Assembly: GCA_963555925.1 (NCBI GenBank)
Contig: CAUVXJ010000094.1
Coordinates: forward strand, 11,526-75,525
Origin: Protofrankia sp963555925
GTDB taxonomy: Bacteria > Actinomycetota > Actinomycetes > Frankiales > Frankiaceae
Length of the DNA stretch: 64,000 nt
Direction of reading: 5' to 3'
The notes under the pieces: model-generated
Told to the model about the DNA's origin: nothing
Database searches by the model: none
Seen by the model: the letters and a program-made list of their open reading frames with translations, nothing else
Position numbers and translations under genes: made by a program
Shown: piece after piece, positions 28,122 through 37,874 of the stretch
Layout of the letters: each line of letters begins with the position of its first letter
How positions within the stretch are numbered: the stretch's first letter is position 1

Positions 28122-29143
28122 GCCGACAACCCGGCGCGGACCCGGCGGCGGGTGACGAGGCCGGCGAGGGCCGCGCGCTGGTGGCACACCCAGCCGGCCC
28201 GGTCCGCGGCGGACGCATCAGCGATCGCGAGCGCGACTCCCGCCGCGGTCTCCCCGGACCGACCATCCACTACGACCACGATCCCATCGACACCGACCAC
28301 GAATTCCCCCTCCCGCAGATGCCACCCCCGCGACGCTCGCGGTAGCTGGCCAACAGGCGGTAGCTGACCGACAGCCTGCGCAACCGCCCGCAGACCCGAC
28401 ACCAGGACCGCCCCGGTGAAACCGTCACTGACCACGACGTCGGCGTCGCCACCGGCCACGACCGTGGCTGCACCGACACCGCCGACGAAGTCGAGCCCCA
28501 CCTCGGTGATGAGTTCACCGGCGTTCACCAACACACCGGTGCCCCCACGTGATCGGTCCGGATGAGCCGGCGGGGCCGGCTGGCCCGGGTCCGCGGACAG
28601 CAGCCCGATCCTGGGACGCGCCACCTGTAGACAGATTGTGGCGTAGACCGATCCGATGACCGCACACTGGGTGAGCTGGTCGGCGCTGATGCTCGCGTCG
28701 GTGACGGCGCCGGCATCCAGCAAGAGCACCGGCCCAGACGATGCGTCGACGACCACGGCAAGCGCTGGCCTGGTGGCCCCGGGTAGCGGACCGAGGGTGA
28801 AGGCCGCTGCGGCCACAGCCGCGGCCACCGGACCAGCCGACACCATCGCATCGACGGCGCCATCCCTGATCAGGCGGGCCGCCACTCGGACCGTAGCGTC
28901 CCGCCTCGATCGCACCGCACGGACGGCGTCCGCGTCGGGGCCGACCGCATGAGACGCCTCGACGATCCGCAGCCGGCCCCCGCCATCCAGGCCGTGCGCG
29001 CGCACCAACGACTCAACGAGCCGGGACGGGCCGACCAGGCTGACGTCCAAGGTCGGGTCAGCAGCGAGCGCGCGCCTGACGCCGTCGACGACCGAGCCCG
29101 GTGCGCCATCACCACCGAGTAGATCGACCGCTACATGTGTCAC
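28118..29143 (-). CDS. plsX: phosphate acyltransferase PlsX
   Basis: Makes acyl-phosphate from acyl-ACP for glycerolipid synthesis. GTG 29143 starts VTHVAVDLLGGDGAPGSVVD (family: MxxIAvDamGGDxaP); 341 aa. Other family stretches are VVDASSGPVLLLDAGAV and GGDADVVVSDGFTGAVLV. It is more divergent from textbook PlsX than its neighbours: the segment between residues 190 and 270 is partly low-complexity. Between rpmF and rnc, the canonical order. Confidence 0.9.
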   Translation of the reverse strand: MTHVAVDLLGGDGAPGSVVDGVRRALAADPTLDVSLVGPSRLVESLVRAHGLDGGGRLRIVEASHAVGPDADAVRAVRSRRDATVRVAARLIRDGAVDAMVSAGPVAAAVAAAAFTLGPLPGATRPALAVVVDASSGPVLLLDAGAVTDASISADQLTQCAVIGSVYATICLQVARPRIGLLSADPGQPAPPAHPDRSRGGTGVLVNAGELITEVGLDFVGGVGAATVVAGGDADVVVSDGFTGAVLVSGLRAVAQAVGQLPPVGQLPRASRGWHLREGEFVVGVDGIVVVVDGRSGETAAGVALAIADASAADRAGWVCHQRAALAGLVTRRRVRAGLSA

Positions 29144-29148
29144 ACCAC

Positions 29149-29319
29149 TTAGACGTCGATGACCTGTCGATCGTTGTAACGGCCGCAGGTCGGGCAGACC
29201 GTGTGCGGCCGGACCACGTGACCACGCGGGCACGTGGCCAGGGCTGGGACCTTCGCCTTCCACTGCGCCCGCCGGGAGCGGGTGTTGCTGCGCGAGGTCC
29301 GACGCTTCGGGACGGCCAC
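29149..29319 (-). CDS. rpmF: 50S ribosomal protein L32
   Basis: 56-aa zinc-ribbon ribosomal protein. It reads VAVPKRRTSRSNTRSRRAQW from GTG 29319, then a C-terminal ribbon with CPRGH and CPTCGRY giving three Cys plus His as metal ligands. The start shares one base with the DUF177 stop (TAGTG). It is 5 bases upstream of the plsX GTG. Confidence 0.96.
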   Translation of the reverse strand: MAVPKRRTSRSNTRSRRAQWKAKVPALATCPRGHVVRPHTVCPTCGRYNDRQVIDV

Positions 29320-29945
29320 TAGTCCTTCTCCTTGTTATCGATCGCTGCCGGGTTCTCGACCAGCGATGGGTTCTCGACCAGCGATGGCAGTGCTGCCCAC
29401 CTGGGGTCGACCCGTTCATGGGTATGACCGAGATCAAGATCGTCCAGTCGCGCTCCGCAGTCGACGCACAGACCGGCGCAATCCGGCCGGCAGCAGGGCG
29501 ACAGGGGCAGGCTGAGTACCAGTGCGTCACGCAACGCCGGCACCAGATCGAGATGATCGTTCACGACCTGTTGGCAGTCGTCATCATCGGCGTCGTCCAC
29601 GACCCGGTCCGGGTAGTAGTACAACTCCCGGATGTCGACCGCCGTCTGGTCTTCGAACGGGTCGAGGCAACGCGAGCACTCACCCGCCAACGGGGTGGAC
29701 GCCGTGCCGCTCACGAGTACACCTTCCATCACGGCTTCCAGCCGCAGGTCCAACTCGATGAGCGCGCCCGGCGGAACGTGGATCATTTCCGTCCCCAGCC
29801 CCGCGGGTGCCGGCAGCCGGGTCACGACGTGCTTCATCGAACCCGCGCGACGGCCCAGCTCGCGAATGTCGAGCACGAGCGGACCACGGGGGCTCCGGCG
29901 GCGCGATGGCGGCACGGTCATGGGTGGAGTGTCTGTGGTTGCCAC
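29319..29945 (-). CDS. DUF177/YceD family protein
   Basis: 23S rRNA accumulation protein family; in plants and E. coli it links to rRNA and L32. GTG 29945 gives 208 aa. The family core includes SGTASTPLAGECSRCLDPF (CxxC) and the downstream CCRPDCAGLCVDCGARL cysteines, plausibly metal-binding. The end has an 18-base duplication (PSLVENPSLVENP). Next to rpmF, as almost everywhere. Confidence 0.92.
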   Translation of the reverse strand: MATTDTPPMTVPPSRRRSPRGPLVLDIRELGRRAGSMKHVVTRLPAPAGLGTEMIHVPPGALIELDLRLEAVMEGVLVSGTASTPLAGECSRCLDPFEDQTAVDIRELYYYPDRVVDDADDDDCQQVVNDHLDLVPALRDALVLSLPLSPCCRPDCAGLCVDCGARLDDLDLGHTHERVDPRWAALPSLVENPSLVENPAAIDNKEKD

Positions 29946-30018
29946 GAAAATACTGGATTCACAATTCTCGAACGTCACTGGTTGCTTGAACGTTACTGGT
30001 TGATGATTCAAGTAGCCA

Positions 30019-30075
30019 CTCGGCCGGCTACCTCTCAGTCCGACTACCTCTCTCGGCCGGCTACCCCTCAGTCCG
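30019..30075. repeat. 24-bp direct repeat, 33-bp period, upstream of DUF177
   Basis: CTCGGCCGGCTACCTCTCAG-type unit at 30019-30042 and again at 30052-30075 with one mismatch. A second, shorter pair (GAACGTCACTGG and GAACGTTACTGG) lies just downstream toward the gene at about 29970-30000. These could be operator-like or simple duplications. Confidence 0.85.
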
Positions 30076-30090
30076 GCTAGCCGACACAGG

Positions 30091-30567
30091 TTACCAGTCT
30101 ATCCGATCGCCCAGGCTGACGGCGCTTCGATCATCACGGTCCCGCGTGCCGGGCGGTGGGGTGGCCAACCGTGCGCGGCCACGGGCAACCGAGGCGAGAG
30201 TCCTGGACAGGACCACCTCGAAGGCCGCCAGCTTCCCGTCGACGTAGGTGTCGAACTCCGACCGCGCAGCCTCCGCCGCGTCCCGCGCCTTGGTCAGCAG
30301 CTGCTCGGCCTCGGCCTCCGCGTGGCGCACGATGTCGGTGTCGGTGGCGATCCGGTGCCGCTCCCGGCGTGCGTCGTCGAGGATGGCGTCCCGCTCAGCC
30401 AGAATCCGCCTGGCCTGGGCGATCTCCGCCGGCAGCCGACCGCGCAGGTCCTCCAGCGCGGTCAGCAGCTCGGCGCGGTTGAGGATGCAGGACGCCGACA
30501 GCGGCATTCCCCGCGCATCGAGGACCATGGCCACAATCGCCTCGAGGGCACCCTGGAGGTCTGCCAT
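30091..30567 (-). CDS. DivIVA-like coiled-coil protein, SepIVA-like
   Basis: Resembles the septation protein next to DUF177 and rnc in mycobacteria (SepIVA). ATG 30567 gives 158 aa beginning MADLQGALEAIVAMVLDARG. A long helix with heptads follows (LNRAELLTALEDLRGRLPAE; IAQARRILAERDAILDDARR; AEAEQLLTKARDAAEAARSE). The function, coordination of cell division or envelope synthesis, is inferred from the homologue and neighbourhood. Confidence 0.78.
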   Translation of the reverse strand: MADLQGALEAIVAMVLDARGMPLSASCILNRAELLTALEDLRGRLPAEIAQARRILAERDAILDDARRERHRIATDTDIVRHAEAEAEQLLTKARDAAEAARSEFDTYVDGKLAAFEVVLSRTLASVARGRARLATPPPGTRDRDDRSAVSLGDRIDW

Positions 30568-30615
30568 GGACGGCAGACTATTACGGTACACCATCGATTA
30601 CCGGGAGTGACACGA

Positions 30616-31092
30616 TTACTGCGCGAGACGCTCCCGAAGCTGTTTGAGCACGAGGTCCGGCACCAGACCCGACACGTCCCCGCCGTAGGTCGCGACCTCC
30701 TTGACCAGGCTTGACGACAGGAAGGCGTACTGCGGGTTCGTGCTCATGAACAGGGTTTCGACGCCCGCGAGCGAGTGGTTCATCTGCGCCATCTGCAGCT
30801 CGTAGTCGAAGTCGCTGACCGCCCGCAGGCCCTTGACGATGGCCTGGATGCCGCGGGCACGGCAGAAATCGACGAGCAGGCCGTGGGAGGACTCGACGAT
30901 CACGTTGGAATGCTCGCGCGCCGCCTCACGGATCAGCTCGATCCGCTCGTCCACCGTGAAGAGGTTGGCCTTGTTCTTGTTGATGAGCACGGCCACGACA
31001 ACCTCGTCGAAGAGCCGGCTGGCACGACCGATGATGTCAAGGTGACCGTTGGTGACCGGGTCGAAGGAGCCGGGACAGACAGCCTTTCTCAT
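30616..31092 (-). CDS. coaD: phosphopantetheine adenylyltransferase
   Basis: Penultimate step of CoA synthesis: phosphopantetheine plus ATP to dephospho-CoA. 158 aa. The nucleotidyltransferase motifs are CPGSFDPVTNGHLDIIGRAS (HxGH equivalent NGHLD), KGLRAVSDFDYELQMAQMNH and STNPQYAFLSSSLVKEVA. Overlaps rsmD by 4 bases. Confidence 0.97.
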   Translation of the reverse strand: MRKAVCPGSFDPVTNGHLDIIGRASRLFDEVVVAVLINKNKANLFTVDERIELIREAAREHSNVIVESSHGLLVDFCRARGIQAIVKGLRAVSDFDYELQMAQMNHSLAGVETLFMSTNPQYAFLSSSLVKEVATYGGDVSGLVPDLVLKQLRERLAQ

Positions 31093-31646
31093 GATCCAGA
31101 ACCGTACCAGAGGACCCCCTCGCCATACGTCCGATTACGTACGGTAGCGAAACCATCCGGCCATCTGGGCGGCTCACTGCGACGCGATCGCTCTACGACA
31201 CACAGACCATCCGGATACAGCCAGGAATGGGAAAGCAGGCGAGTTAGCACAGTCGTCAACGTTACGTCAGAAAGATTATACGGAGGGTCCAGAAACACCA
31301 CATCGAAAGCATGCCCTGGTGTGGCTTCCACCACACGTTGGACGGGCTGGCAGACGATCTCCGCACCGGCGAGCCCGAGGCTCGCCGCGTTCGCGCGCAG
31401 CGTCCGCACAGCGACCTGGGACTGGTCGACCAGCAGGGCATGGCAGGCCCCCCTCGACAGCGCTTCGAAACCGACCGCGCCACTGCCGGCATAGAGATCG
31501 GCGAACCGCGCACCGTGCAGATCGACCACCGACGCAAGCGTGTTGAACAGACCCTCGCGCGCCCGGTCGGATGTCGGACGGGTCCGCTCGCCCGGCGGCA
31601 CCCGGATGGGCCGCCCGCGCGCGACACCGCCGATGATCCTCGTCAA
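31089..31646 (-). CDS. rsmD: 16S rRNA (guanine-966-N2)-methyltransferase
   Basis: SAM-dependent methyltransferase acting on assembled 30S. The SAM motif is in FADLYAGSGAVGFEALSRGA and the catalytic DPPY in VVFLDPPYNLSD. 185 aa. Its start overlaps the recG stop by 4 bases and its stop overlaps coaD by 4, so recG-rsmD-coaD is a tight operon. Confidence 0.96.
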   Translation of the reverse strand: MTRIIGGVARGRPIRVPPGERTRPTSDRAREGLFNTLASVVDLHGARFADLYAGSGAVGFEALSRGACHALLVDQSQVAVRTLRANAASLGLAGAEIVCQPVQRVVEATPGHAFDVVFLDPPYNLSDVTLTTVLTRLLSHSWLYPDGLCVVERSRRSEPPRWPDGFATVRNRTYGEGVLWYGSGS

Positions 31647-33835
31647 CCCTTCTCCAGATAGGCGACCCTGGTCTCGTCGAGCGTCGCCGCGAGCGCCGCA
31701 GCCAGAGCCGGATGCGCCGACAGTTCCGGATCTGCGCCTACCAGGGCGGTGGCCTCGTCCCGCGCAGACAGGATCAGGTCTTCATCCTTGAGGAGCTCCA
31801 GCAGGCGCAGGGCTCGGCGGCCACCGGACTGGGCCGCGCCCAGCACGTCGCCCTCGCGCCGCTGCGCGAGGTCCAGCCGGGCGAGCTGCGCACCGTCGGA
31901 GGTGGCAGCCACCGCGGCCAGGCGCTCCCATGCGGGCGACCCATGCTCGGCGTCGGTGTACAGCAGGCACCACCCCGGCGCGCTGCCACGCCCGACCCGA
32001 CCGCGCAGCTGGTGCAGTTGGGAAATGCCGAAACGGTCGGCATCGGCCACGACCATCACGGTCGCGTTGGGCACGTCGACCCCGACCTCGATCACCGTGG
32101 TGGCCACCAGGACGTCGATGTCCCCCGCCGCGAACCTCGTCATGACCTGTTCCTTGTCATCCGGATGCAATCGGCCGTGCAGCGCGGCGACCCGGAGCCC
32201 GACAAGCTCGACGTCACGCAGCGCGGGGAGCACATCGAGAACGGCGGCACTCGGCCGGCGCCCGCCCTCGGTCGCGCCGTCGGCGTCCGGGTCGGCGTCC
32301 GGGTCGGCGTCGGTGGCGTCGTCGCCGATCCTCGGACAGACGACATATGCCTGATGACCCGCGGCGACCTCATCCCGAATGCGACCCCACATCCGGTCCG
32401 TCCAGACCTCGTTGGCCGCGGGCACGACGAACGTCGCGATCGGCGAGCGGCCGGCGGGCAGCTCGGTCAGGGTGGAGACCTCCAGATCACCGAAAACGGT
32501 CATCGCGACCGTACGTGGAATCGGTGTGGCCGTCATCACCAACAGGTGCGGCGGACGGTCGGACCGGGACCGCAACACGTCCCGCTGTTCGACGCCGAAA
32601 CGGTGCTGCTCGTCCACGACCACCAGAGCGAGGTCACGGAAGGTCACCGATTCTTCGAGGAGCGCATGCGTACCCACCACCAGACCGGCGCTGCCCTCCG
32701 CCACGGCCGCGAGCGCCTCGCGCCGCGCCCTCAGCCCGAGGGAACCCGTCACCAGGGCGATCCTGGTCGCACACAGCGCGGCGTCGAGTTCGCCGGCCCG
32801 CCCCAACGGGCCGAGCATGTCACGCAGGCTGCGCAGATGCTGGGTTGCGAGCGTCTCAGTGGGCGCCAGCAGCACCGCCTGACCACCCGCGTCGACCGCC
32901 GCGAGCATGGCCCGCAACGCCACCACCGTCTTGCCGGAACCGACCTCACCCTGCAGCAGCCGGTGCATGGGGAACGGCCGGGCGATCTCGGTCGCGATGG
33001 TCTCGCCGACCGCGCGTTGCCCGGCCGTCAGCGGGAACGGCACGGTCGCGTCGAACGCGGCCAACAGGCCGTCGGGCCGGGCATGTCGCGCGGTCGCCGC
33101 GGTCTGCTCGTTGTCGAACCGGCGCTGTGCGAGCGCGACCTGCAGGATGAGCGCCTCGTCCCACTTGAGCCGGGCCCGGCCGCGGGTGACCTCCGCCCAC
33201 GATGACGGCTGGTGAACCAGGCGGTAGGCGTCGAGCAGCCCCACCAACCGGTGCTCGGACCGGATGGCCGCGGGGAGCGGTTCCTCGATCTCGATGAGAT
33301 CGGAGAGGACCATCCGCACGCAGCTGGCGATCGTCCAGCTGGGGATCTTCATAGCCGACGGATAGATCGGGACGAGGCCGCCGGCAAAGCCCTCCGCGCC
33401 GTCGCGCCCCTGCGCATCGGCGATCTCGGCGTCGAGCAGTTGCACCTCGGGATTGGTCAGCTGCCGCCGACCGCGGAACTCCTCCACCTTGCCGGCGAAC
33501 AGCGCCGTGACGCCGCTGCGCAGCTCGCGCACCTGCCGGACCTGATTGAAGAACACCACCAGCAGGCTGTGCCGGCCGTCGGTCACGGTGACCGTCAGCA
33601 TGGAACGCCGGCGCTCCCGCATCGGACGCCGCTCTGCGCGGACGACCTGCGCCTGCACGGTCACCACCTCCCCGACCGTCAGGTTCGCGAGATCGGTCAG
33701 CTCGCCGCGTTCCTCATAGCGGCGGGGCAGATGCGCGAGCAGGTCGCCGGCAGTCTCCAGGCCGAGGGCATCGGCGAGCATGATCGCCGTTTTCTCTCCC
33801 AGCACGTCCCGAAGCCGCGTCGTCTGGTCGATCAC
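31643..33835 (-). CDS. recG: ATP-dependent DNA helicase RecG
   Basis: Remodels stalled replication forks and Holliday junctions. GTG 33835 gives 730 aa; a longer frame is unlikely. The N-terminal wedge/OB region precedes the helicase core: Q/I motif LTAGQRAVG, Walker A LLQGEVGSGKTVVALRAM, II VVVDEQHRFGVEQ, III MTATPIPRTVAM, VI QLHQLRGRVGR. A DADPDADPDAD insert from a tandem repeat lies between motifs IV and V. Confidence 0.96.
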   Translation of the reverse strand: MIDQTTRLRDVLGEKTAIMLADALGLETAGDLLAHLPRRYEERGELTDLANLTVGEVVTVQAQVVRAERRPMRERRRSMLTVTVTDGRHSLLVVFFNQVRQVRELRSGVTALFAGKVEEFRGRRQLTNPEVQLLDAEIADAQGRDGAEGFAGGLVPIYPSAMKIPSWTIASCVRMVLSDLIEIEEPLPAAIRSEHRLVGLLDAYRLVHQPSSWAEVTRGRARLKWDEALILQVALAQRRFDNEQTAATARHARPDGLLAAFDATVPFPLTAGQRAVGETIATEIARPFPMHRLLQGEVGSGKTVVALRAMLAAVDAGGQAVLLAPTETLATQHLRSLRDMLGPLGRAGELDAALCATRIALVTGSLGLRARREALAAVAEGSAGLVVGTHALLEESVTFRDLALVVVDEQHRFGVEQRDVLRSRSDRPPHLLVMTATPIPRTVAMTVFGDLEVSTLTELPAGRSPIATFVVPAANEVWTDRMWGRIRDEVAAGHQAYVVCPRIGDDATDADPDADPDADGATEGGRRPSAAVLDVLPALRDVELVGLRVAALHGRLHPDDKEQVMTRFAAGDIDVLVATTVIEVGVDVPNATVMVVADADRFGISQLHQLRGRVGRGSAPGWCLLYTDAEHGSPAWERLAAVAATSDGAQLARLDLAQRREGDVLGAAQSGGRRALRLLELLKDEDLILSARDEATALVGADPELSAHPALAAALAATLDETRVAYLEKG

Positions 33836-34003
33836 ACCCCCGATCCTGCCCGACGGCACCGACAACTTTGCGACCCCACACCCACTCGAATCCGTCCGGG
33901 ACAATCGCCAACCGGCTGTCGCGAAGGTCATACACCGTCCATTCTGGTTGTAGGCCGAAAAAGATCGTAAAAATATAACAATCAGTGATGAAAGGCCGCT
34001 GGA
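33836..34003. promoter_or_regulatory. divergent intergenic region with an AT-rich tract before the hemerythrin-like gene
   Basis: The segment 33956-33984 (GAAAAAGATCGTAAAAATAT and onward) is strikingly AT-rich for this genome and lies 20-50 bases before the hemerythrin-like ATG. It presumably holds that gene's promoter; no consensus boxes can be assigned with confidence. Confidence 0.4.
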
Positions 34004-34717
34004 ATGTCACAGACCGTTCCGAGCCCGCATGGCCTTCCGTTCCCCGTGCAGCCCCGTCTCCCCGGCGATCCCGAACCAGATCTCGAGCTCTACCGCCTCA
34101 CCCACCGGGCGATCGTGCGCGAAGCCGGTGAGCTGGCCACGCTCGGGCGGCGACTGGCGAAGGACGACAGCCCGTTCACGGCGAGGCAGGCGCGCACCCT
34201 GCGGACGTTCGCCCGGGTGTTCGTCGATGACCTGCACCGCCACCACCGGGCCGAGGACGAGCTCGGCTGGCCTCTCATCAGCGCCTGCGCACCGGACTGC
34301 CCCGATCTCACGCCGTTGACCCGCGACCACGCCGACGCCGCCCCGGTCATCGACAGGCTCTGGGCGACGGTCCGACACCTGGTCGCCGACCCCGCATCCA
34401 CCGCTGCCCGCACGGATCTGGCCAGCGTGGCGCAGACATTGCGCGACATGCTGGAACGGCACATCGCGGCGGAGGAACGGATCGTCTTCCCGATGATTCT
34501 CGCGCACATGTCGGCGGGGGATTTCACACGCTGGGACAAACTGGCCGACCGCGATCTGCCCATGCGCGACCTGTGGGTACTCATCCCGTCGACGGCCCGG
34601 TCCGCGGATCCGGCGGACATCGATCGGGTCACCGCGAAGGCGCCCTGGCTGTTCCGCCTCGCGCTGCGCCTGTGCAGCGGGTACTACGATCGCAAACATC
34701 GCCTCGTCTTCGGCTGA
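34004..34717 (+). CDS. hemerythrin-like HHE-domain protein
   Basis: Cytosolic four-helix protein expected to bind a di-iron centre and to sense O2, NO or redox state. The likely ligands are H34 (RLTHRAIVREAG), the HRHHRAEDELGWP helix (His and Glu near 81-84), a His in TRDHADAAPV, and the HIAAEERIVFP helix. 237 aa, with a C-terminal region of unknown role (WLFRLALRLCSGYYDRKHR). A lone plus-strand gene between recG and rpmB; the role in this organism is not known. Confidence 0.85.
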   Translation: MSQTVPSPHGLPFPVQPRLPGDPEPDLELYRLTHRAIVREAGELATLGRRLAKDDSPFTARQARTLRTFARVFVDDLHRHHRAEDELGWPLISACAPDCPDLTPLTRDHADAAPVIDRLWATVRHLVADPASTAARTDLASVAQTLRDMLERHIAAEERIVFPMILAHMSAGDFTRWDKLADRDLPMRDLWVLIPSTARSADPADIDRVTAKAPWLFRLALRLCSGYYDRKHRLVFG

Positions 34718-34836
34718 CCCCGCTCATTCGTCGGCGGGGAGCAGGCCCACGACGTTCACGGGACGCCGGTGGGGTACCCTCGGGGGACTGCCGCACACGC
34801 GGCACCATCATCACTATCTTCCGGCGGAGTGTTCTC

Positions 34837-34996
34837 GTGTCTTCGGTGTGTGACGTCTGCGGCAAGGGGCCGGGCTTCGGTATGTCGGTCTCCCACTCCC
34901 ACCGGCGCACCCGGCGGCGCTGGAACCCCAACATCCAGACTGTGCACGCGCTCGTGGGCAAGACGCCCAAGCGCCTCAACGTGTGCACGTCCTGCA

Positions 34997-35025
<29 letters not shown>
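34837..35025 (+). CDS. rpmB: 50S ribosomal protein L28
   Basis: 62 aa from GTG 34837. The zinc-binding (C+) form has CDVCGKGPGFGMSVSHSHRR and a second pair in VCTSCIKAGKV. Conserved RTRRRWNPNIQ follows the first pair. Its last 29 bases overlap the 3' end of thiD on the other strand. Confidence 0.96.
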
Positions 35026-35936
<911 letters not shown>

Positions 35937-35959
<23 letters not shown>

Positions 35960-36920
35960 CACGTGCCGTGCCCGCGGTACCATCCGGCGCCGGTCCGTCG
36001 CGGTGCGGGCCGCGCAGGTCCGGCGGGATGCCCTCACCGACGAGCCGCACCTCTGGCCGGCCGCCGCCGGCCGACCCGACCGGGAGCGTTCGGCCGATCA
36101 CCGCCACCCCCGGCGGCGGGTCCACGCCCGCCGGCAGCGTCCCGACCAGGCCGTGGTCCTCGCCACCGGTGAGCAGGTGTCGCACGTCGACACCGGGAAC
36201 GAGCGCCCTCAGGGCGGCCACATCCACCTCGAACACGACCCCGGACGCGCCTGCCACGTGCCCGAGATCGGCGAGCAGCCCGTCGCTGACATCCACCAGC
36301 GAACTGGCACCCGCATGTGCCAGCGCAGGTCCGGCCGAATACGGCGGCGACGGACGGCGGTGGGCGGCCACCAGCGGACCATCCCGCACGCCGGCCAGCA
36401 GGAGCTCGAGGCCGGCGGCGGAGCGGCCCACCGTACCGGCGAGCACCACCACTTCGCCCGGCCGTGCTCCGGCCCGCGTCAGCGGAGTACGCCCCGCAAG
36501 CTCGCCCAGCGCGGTCACCGCCAGGCATACCTCGCTCGCGCTGACCATGTCACCGCCGACCACGACCGCGCCGACCAGCGCGCACTCGTCACGCAGACCG
36601 TCGGCCACCCCGTCGACGATCTCGATCGGGGTGGACGGCGGGCAGGCCAGTCCGATCAGCAGCGCGGTGGGCGTGCCTCCCATCGCCGCCACATCCGCCA
36701 GGCTCTGGGCGGCGGCCTTGCGCCCCACGTCGTACGGGGAAGACCAGTCGAACCGGAAGTGCCGCCCCTCGACCAGCAGGTCCGTGGTGGCGATCACAGA
36801 ACCCGTTGGTGTCGGGACCACTGCGGCGTCGTCACCAGGGCCCGCGGGTGGGCCAGGCGCCCCCAACCGGGTCACCACTCGGGCGATCAGACCAAATTCC
36901 CCTGCGTCAGAGACACTCAC
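35937..36920 (-). CDS. thiL: thiamine-monophosphate kinase
   Basis: Last step of thiamine diphosphate synthesis in the cytosol. GTG 36920 gives 327 aa. PurM-like fold: GPGDDAAVVPTPTGSVIATT, DLLVEGRHFRFDW, RKAAAQSLADVAAMGG, VGGDMVSASEVCLAV and LVDVSDGLLADLGHVA. Divergent from the Lrp-type gene; upstream of thiD. Confidence 0.94.
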
Positions 36921-36998
36921 GAGGGCCGATTGCCTGTTACCTTCTGTCGGCCCGTTGTTCTGAGCGACGGGTTGTCGGCGTCCGACGAGGGAGCGTCT

Positions 36999-37232
36999 GT
37001 GGTCCACGCGTACATCCTCATCCAAACTGAGGTTGGAAAGTCCTCCTCGGTGGCCAAGGAGATCGAACAGATCCCCGGGGTCACCCAGGCAGAGGACGTC
37101 ACCGGCCCCTACGACGTGATCGTGCGCGCCGAGGCGGCCAGCGTCGATGAGCTGGGAAAACTGGTCATGTCACGGGTGCAGGCGGTCGATGGCATCACCC
37201 GGACCCTGACGTGTCCGGTGGTTCACTTCTGA
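36999..37232 (+). CDS. Lrp/AsnC-type ligand-binding (RAM/SAM) domain protein, stand-alone
   Basis: 77 aa from GTG 36999, with GAGGGAG at 36987-36993 upstream. It consists only of the C-terminal effector domain of Lrp/AsnC regulators (AYILIQTEVGKSSSVAKEIE; ITRTLTCPVVHF), with no HTH, so it is not a DNA-binding regulator by itself. It may bind amino acids or hetero-oligomerise with a full-length Lrp. Small genes of this type next to thiL/ddl are known in other actinobacteria. Confidence 0.9.
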   Translation: MVHAYILIQTEVGKSSSVAKEIEQIPGVTQAEDVTGPYDVIVRAEAASVDELGKLVMSRVQAVDGITRTLTCPVVHF

Positions 37233-37351
37233 CCCGGCCGACGGCGGTGCGATCATGGCCCTTCGCGCTGCCGGCGGCCCGAACCGGTGACGCGGGCCGT
37301 GCACGGATGACGGGCTCCCACGCCCTGATCCGACCGGCGCCCACCACTCGT

Positions 37352-37834
37352 ATGACGGCCAAGATCTCGATCCCGGCCATCATACGAGCCAGCGTCATCG
37401 CCATCGTGATTCTAGTCACATCCTGCGCGGGCTCCCCGGGTCCGGTCACGGTCACCCTGGTGCCCGACCCGGCCGGCAGCGAACGGGCCGCCTGCGTGAA
37501 CCTCGTTGCGGCCCTGCCGTCCTCGCTGGGGACGGGTCTGGGCCGGCGCGAGGTCAGACCGGCGTCGCCGTTCGTCGCCGCCTGGGGTTCCCCGCCCGCG
37601 GTCCTGTCGTGCGGGGTTCCCGGGGTCGCCGCGAGCTATCGACCGGACGTGACCCTCTCGGTCGTCGACGACGTCGGCTGGTTCGCCGAAGAGCGCGGCG
37701 CGAGCGTCCGGTACTCCACGCCGACCCGACGTCCCCAGGTCGTGCTCATCCTGCCCGCGTCCCTGCAGGCGTTCGACGTCCTGGTCACGCTCGCCGGGCC
37801 GGTCCGCGACGCCACCAGGGCGACGGTCGCCTGA
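37352..37834 (+). CDS. DUF3515 family lipoprotein
   Basis: Predicted exported lipoprotein of unknown function. ATG 37352 is preferred because it gives a compact signal peptide MTAKISIPAIIRASVIAIVI with the lipobox TSC at about residues 23-25; an ATG at 37307 is also possible. The family pattern (CVNLVAALPSSLGTGLGRRE; AWGSPPAVLSCGVP) is clear. It sits between the Lrp-type gene and ddl, as in mycobacteria. Confidence 0.85.
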   Translation: MTAKISIPAIIRASVIAIVILVTSCAGSPGPVTVTLVPDPAGSERAACVNLVAALPSSLGTGLGRREVRPASPFVAAWGSPPAVLSCGVPGVAASYRPDVTLSVVDDVGWFAEERGASVRYSTPTRRPQVVLILPASLQAFDVLVTLAGPVRDATRATVA

Positions 37835-37874
37835 CCCGCCGCCCAGGCACTGCCGCCGGATCGCTGCCGCCGGA

